A stretch of 64,000 nt of DNA from an uncultured Rickettsiales bacterium (GCA_950054255.1 CATLOR010000004.1:109718-173717), one strand, 5' to 3'. Shown: positions 39,465-49,864, counted from the stretch's first letter. The notes: generated by a model from the sequence alone, not told the origin. A program made the numbers and translations.

Positions 39465-40685
39465 TTATTGCATTTTTTCCACATATGAGAAGTATGTATC
39501 AATGGCTCTTAAGATTGAATTAGCTATTTTCTTTTGGTGAGAGGCGTTGTTTAAAAGGCTCGCATCTTGAGAGTTAGACAAATACCCTGTTTCAATTAAA
39601 ATAGAAGGAACATCTGGTGCTTTTAAGACGGCAAATCCAGCATATCGGTGTGTATTCTTTAATAATCTTATACCGCCATCTTGAAAGTTTTTAACAACAA
39701 GATTAGCAAACATTTTTGATTGGTTCATTGTATCACGCATGGCAAGATCAATTAAAATATTAGCAACTTCATCAACTTCTTCATCGAGGCTTACTCCCGC
39801 GATAACATCAGAGAGGTTCTCGCGTTCAGCTAAACGCGCACTTTCCTTATCGGATGCTGTTTCTGAAAGCGTATAGATTGAGCTGCCTCGAACAGAGTTT
39901 TTATGAAGTGAATCTGCGTGGAGAGAGATAAATAGATCTGCATTTTTTTCGCGTGCGATCGCAACGCGTTTGCGAAGTTTAATGTAATAATCACCATCTC
40001 GTGTGAGGATAGCATTATATTTTCCCGTTGCCTCTAATGTTGCTTTTAATTTCTTGGCAATAGCTAAGGTGATATGTTTTTCTTTTAATTTGCTTTTACT
40101 AATAGCACCAGGATCTTTTCCCCCGTGACCAGCGTCAATGACAATGGTTTTTTTGTAATACGGGTTTGGGCTAATGGGCGGTGTAGGGGGGGCTATTTTT
40201 GCAGAAGGAGCTATGGCGCTTTCAGGCGTGTCTGTTGGATTTTTACCAAAGATCTTCATCTCGCCAGCACCTGCAGCGATATCAATAACCATTCTATGGG
40301 GTTTACCAGCTGATAAAGGGGGAAGAAAGAAGACATTTTCCACATGAGTGTTATGTGAGGTTTCAAAGACGAGACGCGATGTTTTTGGGTCTAAAGCACC
40401 AAAACGATAAGTTTTGATAAGAGTTTGTTTTCCTTTGATTGCCGTTGAGGGATCCCAAGAATAAGTAGGGAGGTCAACGACCACACGATGAGGGTCAGAC
40501 AGCGCGAAAACGCGATAGTCAGAAGTGTTCTCGGAAATATCTAAAACAATACGTGTTGTGTTCTCATGTGTTCCAAAACGAATATCATGAAGCAGGAAAT
40601 TTGCGAAAGACGCATTGGTGAAAAAAAAGCTGATACAAAAAAATAACAGGAAAACGCAGCAATTATTTTTATTTTTATAAGCCAT
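39465..40685 (-). CDS. amiC: N-acetylmuramoyl-L-alanine amidase (AmiC-like, AMIN domain)
   Basis: IVIDAGHGGKDPGAISKSKLKEKHITLAIAKKL, DLFISLHADSLHKNSVRGSSIYTLS, VLKAPDVPSILIETGYLSN. Confidence 0.93.
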   Translation of the reverse strand: MAYKNKNNCCVFLLFFCISFFFTNASFANFLLHDIRFGTHENTTRIVLDISENTSDYRVFALSDPHRVVVDLPTYSWDPSTAIKGKQTLIKTYRFGALDPKTSRLVFETSHNTHVENVFFLPPLSAGKPHRMVIDIAAGAGEMKIFGKNPTDTPESAIAPSAKIAPPTPPISPNPYYKKTIVIDAGHGGKDPGAISKSKLKEKHITLAIAKKLKATLEATGKYNAILTRDGDYYIKLRKRVAIAREKNADLFISLHADSLHKNSVRGSSIYTLSETASDKESARLAERENLSDVIAGVSLDEEVDEVANILIDLAMRDTMNQSKMFANLVVKNFQDGGIRLLKNTHRYAGFAVLKAPDVPSILIETGYLSNSQDASLLNNASHQKKIANSILRAIDTYFSYVEKMQ

Positions 40686-40942
40686 ATATGTTCTTATTTC
40701 TCTTTTTTATCATTTTAGCAAAATTAAGATTGCACAGTGATAGGGTTTTAGTTTAATGTCTAATCCGTGACGGTCATATTATTTATATATGATAAAAGCA
40801 TGTGAGTTAAAATACAAATTTTCATTAAATTAACAAACAGCTTTTTACGGATTCAATAGAATTTAATATAGATGCGCCGCTTGATTATATCTACGTCACA
40901 TTAATCAGTTGCTGGCGGCATCGCACAATAAGGAGTTTACCG

Positions 40943-43252
40943 ATGGCAAATAAGATGCTAATCGATGCAACGCAACCGGAAGAAACACGTGTTGCGGTGG
41001 TGTCTGAAGAAGACAATATTTTACTGGATTTTGAATTTGAAAGTTCAATTGTTAAACAAATCAAAAGCAATATTTACCTTGCAAAAGTAACGCGTGTAGA
41101 ACCTTCCTTACAAGCGGCCTTTTTAGAATATGGCGGAAATCGCCAAGGCTTTCTTCCTTTTTCAGAAGTTCATCCAGATTATTTCAAAATTCCAATTGCT
41201 GATCGTCAAAAATTACTTGAACAAGAAACAGGTGAGTTTAATGATGATGACGATTTAGAAGTTTTAGATGCTGAGTTAGATACAGAAGATGACAGTGACG
41301 CTGAAACAGAAGAAGTTGTAGCTGAGGCTGAGACATCGGATGAGCCAACTGTTGCAGATATCAAAGCGGCTAAATCAGAAGACCCAGAAGACATCGTTGA
41401 TGAAGAACTGGAAGAAGCAAAGCCAAAATTTAGAATTTCTCATAAAAATTATAAAATCCAAGAAGTTGTAAAGCCGCGTCAAATTATGCTTGTTCAAATC
41501 ACGAAAGAAGAGCGTGGTAATAAAGGGGCAGCGGTTACAACCTATATCTCATTGCCTGGTCGTTATTGTGTTCTAATGCCGAATTCAAACCATGGCGGTG
41601 GCGTTAGTCGTAAAGTATCGAACAGCGCAGATCGCAAGAAAATGAAAGGCATTTTATCGTCTTTAGATATTCCTGAAGGGATGTCAGTGATCTTGCGTAC
41701 AGCTGGTGTTGGCCGTACGAAAGCGGAGATTAAGCGTGATTTAAATTATTTACTTCGTTTGTGGGATAATATTCGTGAATTGACAATGAAGTCTACGGCG
41801 CCAGAACTTGTTTATGAAGAAGGTGATTTGATTAAGCGCTCAATTCGTGATCATTATGGACGTGATATTGATGAAGTAATGGTTTCTGGTCAAGAAAGCT
41901 ATAAGCGTGCGAAAGACTTCATGAAAATGTTGATGCCGAGCCATGCGTCTAATGTTAAAGAATATAAAGATGAGAAGGTACCTTTATTTCAATCGAAAAG
42001 TGTTGAAAAGCAAATAGGAGAAATTTTCTCGCCAACGGCTTATTTACCATCTGGTGGCTATATTGTTTTTGACCCAACTGAGGCATTGGTATCAATTGAT
42101 GTGAACTCAGGAAGTGCAACAAAAGAACGCCATATCGAAGAAACAGCTTTAAAAACAAACTTAGAAGCAGCAGAAGAAGTTGCACGTCAATTGCGTTTGC
42201 GTGATTTGGGCGGGTTGGTCGTTGTTGATTTTATTGATATGGAAGTTCATAAGAACAACCGTCTTGTTGAAAAGAAATTACGTGAAGCACTGTCAAAAGA
42301 TCGTGCACGTGTTCAAGTAGGGCGTATGTCCAGCTTTGGTTTATTAGAGCTTTCAAGACAGCGTTTGCGTCCAAGCCTGTTTGAAACAAATTATACAGAA
42401 TGTTTACATTGTTTAGGAACAGGGCGTGTGCGTACTGTTGAATCAGCAGCGCTTCATATCCTACGTTCAATTGAACGTGAGGCTATTACACGTAAGTCTG
42501 GCGCTCAATATATGGTTAAAGTTCATCCTGATGTTGGTCTTTATATGTTGAACCAAAAACGTGATATTTTAAATGATATTCAAATTAAACATGATGTTAC
42601 AATTTATGTGAATGCTGAGAGCAGTTATGCATCAGGACAATTTGAATTAATGTGTAATGGTACAATTGTTCATGCAGCAGATCATGATTTGGTCGTTGCG
42701 TCACCAACACCAGAAAATAAAAACCACCCATCGCGTAATAAAAACAGCAAAAAAGCTGATCATAATAAACAAGATGAAGAAGGTGGAAAAAAGAAACGCC
42801 GTCGTGGTAAGAGAGGTGGTCGTCGCCGTCAGAATAAAGGCGATCAACAACAAGACACACATGAGAATGGAACATCTTCTGTCAATGACGGAGATCAGGT
42901 GAATGAAGATAAGAACATGAATAATGATCGTTCTCAAACTAAATCATCATCAGAAGATCAGTCAACAGAGAAGTCTAAAAACAACAATAGACGTCGTCGT
43001 AATAATCGTTCAAAAAATGCGCAAAACAAAGAGCGTAATGAAGAACAATCATCGAGTGATGTAGAGAACAAAAGTGCTGAGAAACCTCAAGAAAATTCAA
43101 ATATTGAATCGATTGAGAAAGCCCCTAAGAAAAAGCCTACGCGCAGTAAAAAGCCAAAAGAAGAAACAAATGACAATTCTTCTGATGAAGAAAAGGCTGA
43201 AAAAAAAAACAAAAAGAAGGGGTGGTGGCAACGCCTTAAAGAAAGTGAGTAG
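40943..43252 (+). CDS. rne: Ribonuclease E/G
   Basis: MANKMLIDATQPEETRVAVV, GGYIVFDPTEALVSIDVNSGSAT, LGGLVVVDFIDM, CLHCLGTGRV zinc link; basic/polar C-terminal tail. Confidence 0.96.
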   Translation: MANKMLIDATQPEETRVAVVSEEDNILLDFEFESSIVKQIKSNIYLAKVTRVEPSLQAAFLEYGGNRQGFLPFSEVHPDYFKIPIADRQKLLEQETGEFNDDDDLEVLDAELDTEDDSDAETEEVVAEAETSDEPTVADIKAAKSEDPEDIVDEELEEAKPKFRISHKNYKIQEVVKPRQIMLVQITKEERGNKGAAVTTYISLPGRYCVLMPNSNHGGGVSRKVSNSADRKKMKGILSSLDIPEGMSVILRTAGVGRTKAEIKRDLNYLLRLWDNIRELTMKSTAPELVYEEGDLIKRSIRDHYGRDIDEVMVSGQESYKRAKDFMKMLMPSHASNVKEYKDEKVPLFQSKSVEKQIGEIFSPTAYLPSGGYIVFDPTEALVSIDVNSGSATKERHIEETALKTNLEAAEEVARQLRLRDLGGLVVVDFIDMEVHKNNRLVEKKLREALSKDRARVQVGRMSSFGLLELSRQRLRPSLFETNYTECLHCLGTGRVRTVESAALHILRSIEREAITRKSGAQYMVKVHPDVGLYMLNQKRDILNDIQIKHDVTIYVNAESSYASGQFELMCNGTIVHAADHDLVVASPTPENKNHPSRNKNSKKADHNKQDEEGGKKKRRRGKRGGRRRQNKGDQQQDTHENGTSSVNDGDQVNEDKNMNNDRSQTKSSSEDQSTEKSKNNNRRRRNNRSKNAQNKERNEEQSSSDVENKSAEKPQENSNIESIEKAPKKKPTRSKKPKEETNDNSSDEEKAEKKNKKKGWWQRLKESE

Positions 43253-43256
43253 TTAA

Positions 43257-44582
43257 ATGTCTTTTTATCGGCATATTGTCTTTCTATTTACTTTTTTGTT
43301 TGGAGTTGTTTTTCTTACTCACTCAGTTCAGGCGCAATCTGTTATTCGAGATACAGAGATAGAAACGTTGCTATATGCGTATTCTGATCCTATTTTTGAC
43401 GCGGCCGGCGTTGATAAAAACGCAGTTGATCTTATTTTGATTAATAGCCCTACCGTGAATGCTTTTGTTGCGGGCGGAAGTAATATTTTCCTTTATACAG
43501 GTTTGATTTTAGAAACAGACACGCCGTTAGAGCTTGTTTCGGTGATTGCACATGAAACGGGTCATATTACCGGTGGGCATTTGGTTCGCTTGAGTGATGC
43601 GTTAGAAGGCGCTCAAATTAACTCTCTAATAGGAATGTTATTAGGCGGTGTTGTTGCCGCTGGAACAGGACAAGGTGAAGGCGGGATTGCAGCTTCAAGC
43701 GCTGCTCAAGCAATTATTGAGCGCAATATCTTAAGCTATGCGCGTGTGCAAGAAAATTCAGCTGATCAAGCGAGTTTTAAGTTCTTACATGAGGCTGGAT
43801 TAAAGTTAAGTGGAGCCGTTAGTTTTTTTAAAAAATTATATGAATCAGAGGGGAGTAGCTCTTCTTATACAAATGAATATGCACGCACACACCCACTTAC
43901 AAAAAATCGTGTTATAGCAGCAGAAGAAAAAGAAAAATTATATAATGAAGGGGATGATTTATCATCGCTTCAAAATATTCATGAACGTATGCAAGCTAAA
44001 ATTTTTGCTTATACATATCCCAAACAAGTCGCTTTTTTATATGGAGGGGATAGTCTGAATGATCAATATGCTCAAGCTATTGCAGCATATCGTTTAGATA
44101 ATTTAGATATTTTCTTGGGTAAGATAGATGACTTAATAGAGGCTGAGCCAGATAATCCTTATTTTTATGAGCTTAAAGGACAGGCCTTATTTGAGAATGG
44201 GCGTTTGGATGAGGCTATTGATAGTTTGAAAAAAGCGATTTCACTTCTACCCAATGCGCCTTTAATTAGAACGCTTTATGCCCACGCTCTTTTAGAAACG
44301 GGTATTGAAGCAAATATAAAAGAATCAATAGAGCACATTAATACGGCCTTGCGTCAAGAAAGAGTAAATGGGTTTAGATATCATTTATTGTCATTAGCCT
44401 ATGGACGCTTAGGGGATAATGAACGCGCTAAGCTCTATCAAGCGCACAAAGCGTTGTTATCGGGTGATTCTGAGCAATTAAAGAAATTGTTAAATGATTT
44501 AGAAGGTGTTTTTGATCGTGGAAGCGCAGAATGGCTTAAAGTCGAAGATCTTAAGAATTTTAATAAAAAAACAACTAAATAA
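43257..44582 (+). CDS. M48 family metalloprotease with TPR region (BepA/YfgC-like)
   Basis: Signal peptide; VSVIAHETGHITGGHLVR (HEXXH), ENSADQASF, TPR-like C-terminus. Confidence 0.92.
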   Translation: MSFYRHIVFLFTFLFGVVFLTHSVQAQSVIRDTEIETLLYAYSDPIFDAAGVDKNAVDLILINSPTVNAFVAGGSNIFLYTGLILETDTPLELVSVIAHETGHITGGHLVRLSDALEGAQINSLIGMLLGGVVAAGTGQGEGGIAASSAAQAIIERNILSYARVQENSADQASFKFLHEAGLKLSGAVSFFKKLYESEGSSSSYTNEYARTHPLTKNRVIAAEEKEKLYNEGDDLSSLQNIHERMQAKIFAYTYPKQVAFLYGGDSLNDQYAQAIAAYRLDNLDIFLGKIDDLIEAEPDNPYFYELKGQALFENGRLDEAIDSLKKAISLLPNAPLIRTLYAHALLETGIEANIKESIEHINTALRQERVNGFRYHLLSLAYGRLGDNERAKLYQAHKALLSGDSEQLKKLLNDLEGVFDRGSAEWLKVEDLKNFNKKTTK

Positions 44583-44667
44583 TGGTTTAATATTGATATA
44601 TCGAGAGGGTATACTATCTTAAGTATATGGGCTTATTCTATTTTATTTAAAAAGGGTTATATAAATC

Positions 44668-45399
44668 ATGAAAAAATTACTTATTTCTGCTGCAATCGCA
44701 ACGTCACTTTTGGTTGCACAAACACCAACATCTTTAGCAAGTGATGCAAAACAATATACACAAGCAGAAATTGAAGAAATTATTCAAAAATATCTGATTG
44801 AAAATCCTAAGCTTGTTGTTGATGCGCTGAATGAATACCAACGCCAAGAAGAAAAGCGTATGGAAGAGCAAGCTTCAAAAGCGCTTTCTGATAATATGGA
44901 CTTTTTAGTAAATAACCCAGCATCGCCTTTCATTGGAAAAGAAGATGCAAAACATGTGGTTGTTGAGTTTTTTGATTATAATTGTGGTTATTGTAAGCGT
45001 GCTTTACCAGACATTAAAAAAGTCGTTGATAATTATGAGGATGTGAAAATTGTTTTCAAAGAATTCCCTATTTTATCACCTGATTCAGAAATGGCATCAC
45101 GTTATGCATTAGCAGCGAATGAGCAAGGCAAGTATTTTGAGTATCACTCAGCCCTCATGGAAGCAAAAGGACGTTTAAATGAAAGTCGTCTTTTGGATAT
45201 TGCAGAAGGGTTATCTTTGGATATTGAGAAATTGAAAGAAGATAAAGAGAGTGAGAAAGTAACCGCTCTTATTAATAAAACAAGAGAAAAAGCACAAGAA
45301 ATAGGGATTCGTGGTACACCAGCCTTTGTTGTTGGCGATGATCTTGTGCGTGGTGCTGTTGGCTATGATGTTCTCAAAGAATATTTAGACAAAAAATAA
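44668..45399 (+). CDS. DsbA/Com1-family thiol oxidoreductase
   Basis: Signal peptide; VVEFFDYNCGYCKRALPDIKKV (CGYC), GIRGTPAFVVGDDLVRGAVGY. Confidence 0.9.
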   Translation: MKKLLISAAIATSLLVAQTPTSLASDAKQYTQAEIEEIIQKYLIENPKLVVDALNEYQRQEEKRMEEQASKALSDNMDFLVNNPASPFIGKEDAKHVVVEFFDYNCGYCKRALPDIKKVVDNYEDVKIVFKEFPILSPDSEMASRYALAANEQGKYFEYHSALMEAKGRLNESRLLDIAEGLSLDIEKLKEDKESEKVTALINKTREKAQEIGIRGTPAFVVGDDLVRGAVGYDVLKEYLDKK

Positions 45400-45597
45400 A
45401 AATATATCTATTTCAGATAGTTAAAAAGTTTTTTATTTATCATAATAAAAAAGAAATTGTTTTCTTTTAAAAATTCTGATATAAGATTTCCATTATATAA
45501 ATAAGTTATTTATTTTAATGAGAAAAGCGTTTATGAAAGTGGCTTAACGCTTTTATTAAGTGTTAAGTGAACCATCTTATTGAGGAGTATATACGAG

Positions 45598-46221
45598 ATG
45601 AATAAAAATGAATTTGTAGGTATGTGTGCATGTGTTGCTGTTGCGAGTGCTTTATATTTTTCTACACAAACAAGTCAACAATCTGTTCCTGACTTCACTT
45701 TTTATAAAGCGATTGCAGGTTTAGAAAACGTAACATCACAAGGTATCCAGTCAGCTCAACAACTTCAAGCGACTCAATTAAACGAGATTGCAACAGCTGC
45801 TGGTGAAGAAATGCCTGAAACATCGCCAATGGTAGAGGCAACAGAAGAAATGGTTATGGATTCTGAGGCAATGCTTGATGACGCGGCAACTGAAGCTCAA
45901 GAAGCTGCTGAAGCGATGATCGAAGAAGCTGAACAAACAACAGAAGACATGGCTGACACAATGGATGAGGCTGTTGAAGAAACAACTACTAAGACAACTG
46001 AAATGGTTGATCAGATGGTTGAAGAAACAGAAGAAATGGTTGATGAGATGACAACAACAACTGAAGAAACTGTTGATCAAGTTGAACAAACAATTGATGA
46101 AACAATGAGTGATGTAGAATCGGCAACTGGTGAAATGGTTGATACGATGGAAGAAACAGGCACATCTGTTGAAGATATGCTTCGTAATGCTGAAGAAGCA
46201 GATATGCAACCAGCTCAATAA
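45598..46221 (+). CDS. Acidic repeat protein with N-terminal membrane/signal anchor
   Basis: ATG 45598 (MNKNEFVGMCACVAVASALYF) after gagg RBS; then E/T/M/D/V-rich near-repeats (EETTTKTTEMVDQMVEETEEMVDEMTTTTEETVDQVEQTIDETMSDV). Confidence 0.75.
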   Translation: MNKNEFVGMCACVAVASALYFSTQTSQQSVPDFTFYKAIAGLENVTSQGIQSAQQLQATQLNEIATAAGEEMPETSPMVEATEEMVMDSEAMLDDAATEAQEAAEAMIEEAEQTTEDMADTMDEAVEETTTKTTEMVDQMVEETEEMVDEMTTTTEETVDQVEQTIDETMSDVESATGEMVDTMEETGTSVEDMLRNAEEADMQPAQ

Positions 46222-46246
46222 TTTCATTTTAGAAATATCTTTTAAT

Positions 46247-46286
46247 AAAAGCGCTCTTCATTGTACAATTGGGAGCGCTTTTTTAT
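46247..46286 (+). terminator. Intrinsic terminator of the acidic repeat gene
   Basis: aaaagcgctc (46247-46256) / gagcgctttt (46273-46282) plus T-run. Confidence 0.85.
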
Positions 46287-46303
46287 TAAGGAGAAAGTAG
46301 TTC

Positions 46304-46756
46304 ATGAAAGCCTTTTTATTTTGTATCTCTATGATTTTGTGTATTAGCGTGAGTCCGTTCGTACAAGCATCAGACGTTGTATTAACTAAGTTCTGGGGCA
46401 AAGCACCTATTGGCAGTATGACGATGGCCGCTGCTTATGGCACGATTCAAAATTTATCAGATGAAGAGATATCCATTGTCGCTGTATCAAGTGAGATGGT
46501 TGACACTGTTGAAATTCATACACATAAACAAGATGAAGCGGGTGTCATGCGTATGCGCCCCATGGAAAAACTGATTATCCCAGCAAGAAGTGAAATTGTT
46601 TTAAAGCCTGGAGCAGATCATTTTATGCTATATGGCGTTCATTCAGAATGGATAGCAGGTGCTACAGGTCACTTTAAATTAATGACAGAAACAGGAACAA
46701 CATTATCAACAGATGTTATGATTGTTAAAGCAACAGACTTCAACCCCTATAAGTGA
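46304..46756 (+). CDS. Copper chaperone PCu(A)C family protein
   Basis: Signal peptide; MTMAAAYGTIQNLSDEEISIVAVSSEMVDTVEIHTHKQDEAGVMRMRPMEKLIIPARSEIVLKPGADHFMLYGV. Confidence 0.88.
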   Translation: MKAFLFCISMILCISVSPFVQASDVVLTKFWGKAPIGSMTMAAAYGTIQNLSDEEISIVAVSSEMVDTVEIHTHKQDEAGVMRMRPMEKLIIPARSEIVLKPGADHFMLYGVHSEWIAGATGHFKLMTETGTTLSTDVMIVKATDFNPYK

Positions 46757-47217
46757 GAGAAAAAATGACAAAAACGCAACCACATATCGTGCTTTTAAAT
46801 GGTCCTAATTTAAATATGTTAGGTCATAGAGAACCAGATATTTATGGGTTTAGCTCATTAGAAGATATTGAAAAAGCCTGCAAAGAATTTTGCGATGATT
46901 TAGGATTTGAACTAACGGCATATCAATCCAATCATGAAGGGGAGTTGATTGACAAAATACACCATTATTTTGGTGATATGGATGCTTTGATTATCAATCC
47001 AGGTGCTTTGACACATACATCGATTGCGTTACGTGATTCTATTGCCATGCTTGAATGTCCTGTGATTGAAGTTCACTTAAGTAATATTTATAAACGCGAA
47101 GAATTTCGTCATCATTCTTATATTTCTTCTATTGCGACAGCTGTGCTCTCAGGGTGCGGTCCGCAAGGATATTTGCTTGCTTTGCAGGCGTTAGATATGA
47201 TGTTGAGTGAAGAGTAA
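46753..47217 (+). CDS. aroQ: 3-dehydroquinate dehydratase, type II
   Basis: IVLLNGPNLNMLGHREPDIYG, YQSNHEGELIDKIH, LIINPGALTHTSIALRDSI, IEVHLSNIYKREEFRHHSYIS. Confidence 0.97.
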   Translation: MREKMTKTQPHIVLLNGPNLNMLGHREPDIYGFSSLEDIEKACKEFCDDLGFELTAYQSNHEGELIDKIHHYFGDMDALIINPGALTHTSIALRDSIAMLECPVIEVHLSNIYKREEFRHHSYISSIATAVLSGCGPQGYLLALQALDMMLSEE

Positions 47218-47313
47218 ATGCGTTTTTTACTAGATTTTTTGTGAAATCTTATTTAAAAGTGGGGTTTCACACATAAATAATAAAGTTTAACAACCAAATG
47301 TGAAGATAAAAAA

Positions 47314-47790
47314 ATGAATGCTATGAAAATTGATGTTGATGCAATTCGCTCTTTAGCTGAGCTTTTAGAAGAAACTAATTTAAATGAGATTGAGATTACG
47401 CAAGCTGACTCTTCTGTTCGTGTTACACGTAATGGTGGGCAAGTTGTTCAGACGGTTAGTGCACCAGTTGCCTCAGTTGCTGCTGAACCCGTTCCAGCGG
47501 CGGCACCTCAAGCGGTTGAAGCAGCTGCACCAGCTGTAACAGATTTAAGCAAACATCCTGGCGCCGTTACATCTCCTATGGTTGGAACAGCTTACCTTAA
47601 GCCAGATCCAGAATCAGACTCATTTGTATCTGTTGGGCAAACAGTTAGTGAAGGCGACACATTATTGATCGTGGAAGCGATGAAGGTAATGAACCCAATT
47701 AAAGCGTCTAAATCAGGTACAGTAAAACAAATCATCGTGACAGACGCTCAGCCTGTAGAGTTTGGCGAAGTTTTACTTATTATTGAGTAA
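47314..47790 (+). CDS. accB: Acetyl-CoA carboxylase biotin carboxyl carrier protein
   Basis: [47 protein letters not shown] (EAMKxMN biotinylation site). Confidence 0.97.
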   Translation: MNAMKIDVDAIRSLAELLEETNLNEIEITQADSSVRVTRNGGQVVQTVSAPVASVAAEPVPAAAPQAVEAAAPAVTDLSKHPGAVTSPMVGTAYLKPDPESDSFVSVGQTVSEGDTLLIVEAMKVMNPIKASKSGTVKQIIVTDAQPVEFGEVLLIIE

Positions 47791-47838
47791 TTTTTAATAA
47801 TAACCCCTAAAAAAATAAGAGTAATAAAGGTGGTATAA

Positions 47839-49185
47839 ATGTTTGAAAAAATGCTGATTGCCAACCGTGGCGAAATTGCACTTCGTATTCATAGAGCGTG
47901 TCGTGAAATGGGAATTGATACCGTTGTTGTTCACTCAACAGCCGATTCAAACTCGATGGCTGTTCGTATGGCTGGAGAAAGTGTCTGTATCGGTGGGCCT
48001 CGCTCAAGTGATAGTTACTTGAATATCCCTGCGATTTTAACGGCGGCATCATTAACTGGCGCGGATGCTATTCATCCTGGCATTGGGTTCTTGTCTGAAA
48101 ATGCGGGCTTTGCTCAAATGGTTGATGAGCATGGATTTACATTTGTTGGTCCTTCGGCTGAGATTATTACAAAAATGGGTGATAAGGCTGTTGCGAAGGA
48201 TACAGTTAAAAAATTAGGTCTTCCTGTTATTCCTGGCTCTCCTGGGATTGTACCAACAGTTGCAGAAGGTCGTAAATTATCACAAGAAATGGGCTATCCT
48301 GTTCTCATTAAAGCTGTTGCTGGTGGTGGCGGTAAGGGTATGAAAGTTGCTCGCTCGGATGAGGAATTTGAAAGCTCTTATAATATGGCTTCAAATGAGG
48401 CAAAAGCAGCCTTTGGTAATGGGGATGTTTATATTGAGAAATATTTAGGTCAACCCCGTCATATTGAGGTTCAAGTCATTGGAGATTCTCATGGGAATGC
48501 GATCCATTTAGGGGAACGCGATTGCTCTATTCAACGTTCTCACCAAAAAGTTATTGAAGAAGCCGGTTCTCCTGCACTTACTGCAGAAGAAAGAGATTTC
48601 ATTTGTAACTTAGCAGCCGATACAACACGCAAAATGGGCTATTGTGGTGCTGGTACGTTTGAATTCTTGTATGAGCATGGAAAATTCTATTTCCTTGAGA
48701 TGAATACACGCCTACAGGTGGAACATCCAATTACTGAAATGATTACAGGAATTGATCTTGTTCGTGAACAAATTCGCGTAGCAAGTGGAGCGCCTTTATC
48801 TTACAAGCAAGAAGATATTAAATTTAACGGTCATGCGATTGAATGTCGTATTAACGCAGAAGATCCAAGAACATTCATGCCAAGCCCTGGTGCTATTACA
48901 CAATATCATGCCCCAGGAGGGTTAGGTGTGCGTGTGGATAGTGCGATTTACACAGGTTATGCAATTCCGCCATATTACGATTCTATGGTTGCAAAACTGA
49001 TTGTTCATGGGTCAAGTAGAACTTCATGTTTAATGCGCTTAAGACGTGCTTTGGATGAGTTTGTTGTCGATGGTGTTAAAACAACAATTCCGTTACATGA
49101 GCATATTATTCAGCAACCTGAATTCATTAATGGTGATTACAATATTCACTGGCTTGAGAAACATTTAGCATCTTTGGATGACTAA
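47839..49185 (+). CDS. accC: Acetyl-CoA carboxylase biotin carboxylase subunit
   Basis: MFEKMLIANRGEIALRIHRACREMGI, AVAGGGGKGMKVA, EMNTRLQVEHPITEMITGIDLV. Confidence 0.98.
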   Translation: MFEKMLIANRGEIALRIHRACREMGIDTVVVHSTADSNSMAVRMAGESVCIGGPRSSDSYLNIPAILTAASLTGADAIHPGIGFLSENAGFAQMVDEHGFTFVGPSAEIITKMGDKAVAKDTVKKLGLPVIPGSPGIVPTVAEGRKLSQEMGYPVLIKAVAGGGGKGMKVARSDEEFESSYNMASNEAKAAFGNGDVYIEKYLGQPRHIEVQVIGDSHGNAIHLGERDCSIQRSHQKVIEEAGSPALTAEERDFICNLAADTTRKMGYCGAGTFEFLYEHGKFYFLEMNTRLQVEHPITEMITGIDLVREQIRVASGAPLSYKQEDIKFNGHAIECRINAEDPRTFMPSPGAITQYHAPGGLGVRVDSAIYTGYAIPPYYDSMVAKLIVHGSSRTSCLMRLRRALDEFVVDGVKTTIPLHEHIIQQPEFINGDYNIHWLEKHLASLDD

Positions 49186-49864
49186 TCAAGATCGCATCAG
49201 CGCAGATATCCTAAAACAAGCATATCAATTAGGCTTTTTTCCGATGGCTGAATCGGGGAAGAGTGATGATATTTATTGGTATGATCCTGATCCGCGTGGT
49301 GTTTTGCCTATTTCATCGTTTCACATTCCTAAAAGATTACTCTCTACATTGAAAAAAGGTGCTTACCAAGTTTTTGTAAATAAAGACTTTGCTCAAACAA
49401 TGCGCTTATGCGCGGAAATTACCCCGAATAGAAAAGAAACATGGATTAATGATGAATTATTGGATGCCTATATAGAGCTAAATGAGCAGGGATTGGCTCA
49501 TAGTGTTGAGGTGTGGTGTCAAGGCGATATGGTCGGCGGGATCTATGGTGTTCATCTAGGGGGAGTTTTTTGCGGGGAAAGTATGTTTTCTAGACAGCGG
49601 GATATGAGTAAGGTTGCTCTGGTTCATTTAACGGCACGCCTATGGTATGCTGGATTTGATGTATTTGATACACAATTTATAAATGATCATATTAAACAAT
49701 TTGGCGCGTATGAAATGTCACGGAAAGATTATAAAAAGAAAATAGGGGCTTCAATAAAAAAGCCATGTGTTTTCTTAAGTGATAATTTTGATGAATGCGC
49801 GGATTATTCTTCTGAAGCAGAACTCTTATCAGCATTTATACAAGAAATGACCCAAATATCATAA
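49178..49864 (+). CDS. aat: Leucyl/phenylalanyl-tRNA--protein transferase
   Basis: LKQAYQLGFFPMAE, IYWYDPDPRGVLPI, HSVEVWCQGDMVGGIYGVHLGGVFCGESMFS. Confidence 0.95.
   Translation: MTNQDRISADILKQAYQLGFFPMAESGKSDDIYWYDPDPRGVLPISSFHIPKRLLSTLKKGAYQVFVNKDFAQTMRLCAEITPNRKETWINDELLDAYIELNEQGLAHSVEVWCQGDMVGGIYGVHLGGVFCGESMFSRQRDMSKVALVHLTARLWYAGFDVFDTQFINDHIKQFGAYEMSRKDYKKKIGASIKKPCVFLSDNFDECADYSSEAELLSAFIQEMTQIS

Noticed and set aside
42597-43256. Several 78-92-aa ORFs over the rne 3' half
   Set aside because: Low-complexity basic/acidic coding in rne opens other frames; no RBS or recognisable protein.
45778-46227. 149-aa antisense ORF, His/Phe/Cys-rich
   Set aside because: Lies entirely opposite the repetitive acidic gene; periodic GAA/ACA/ATG codons give an open antisense frame with odd composition. 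No RBS or family signal.
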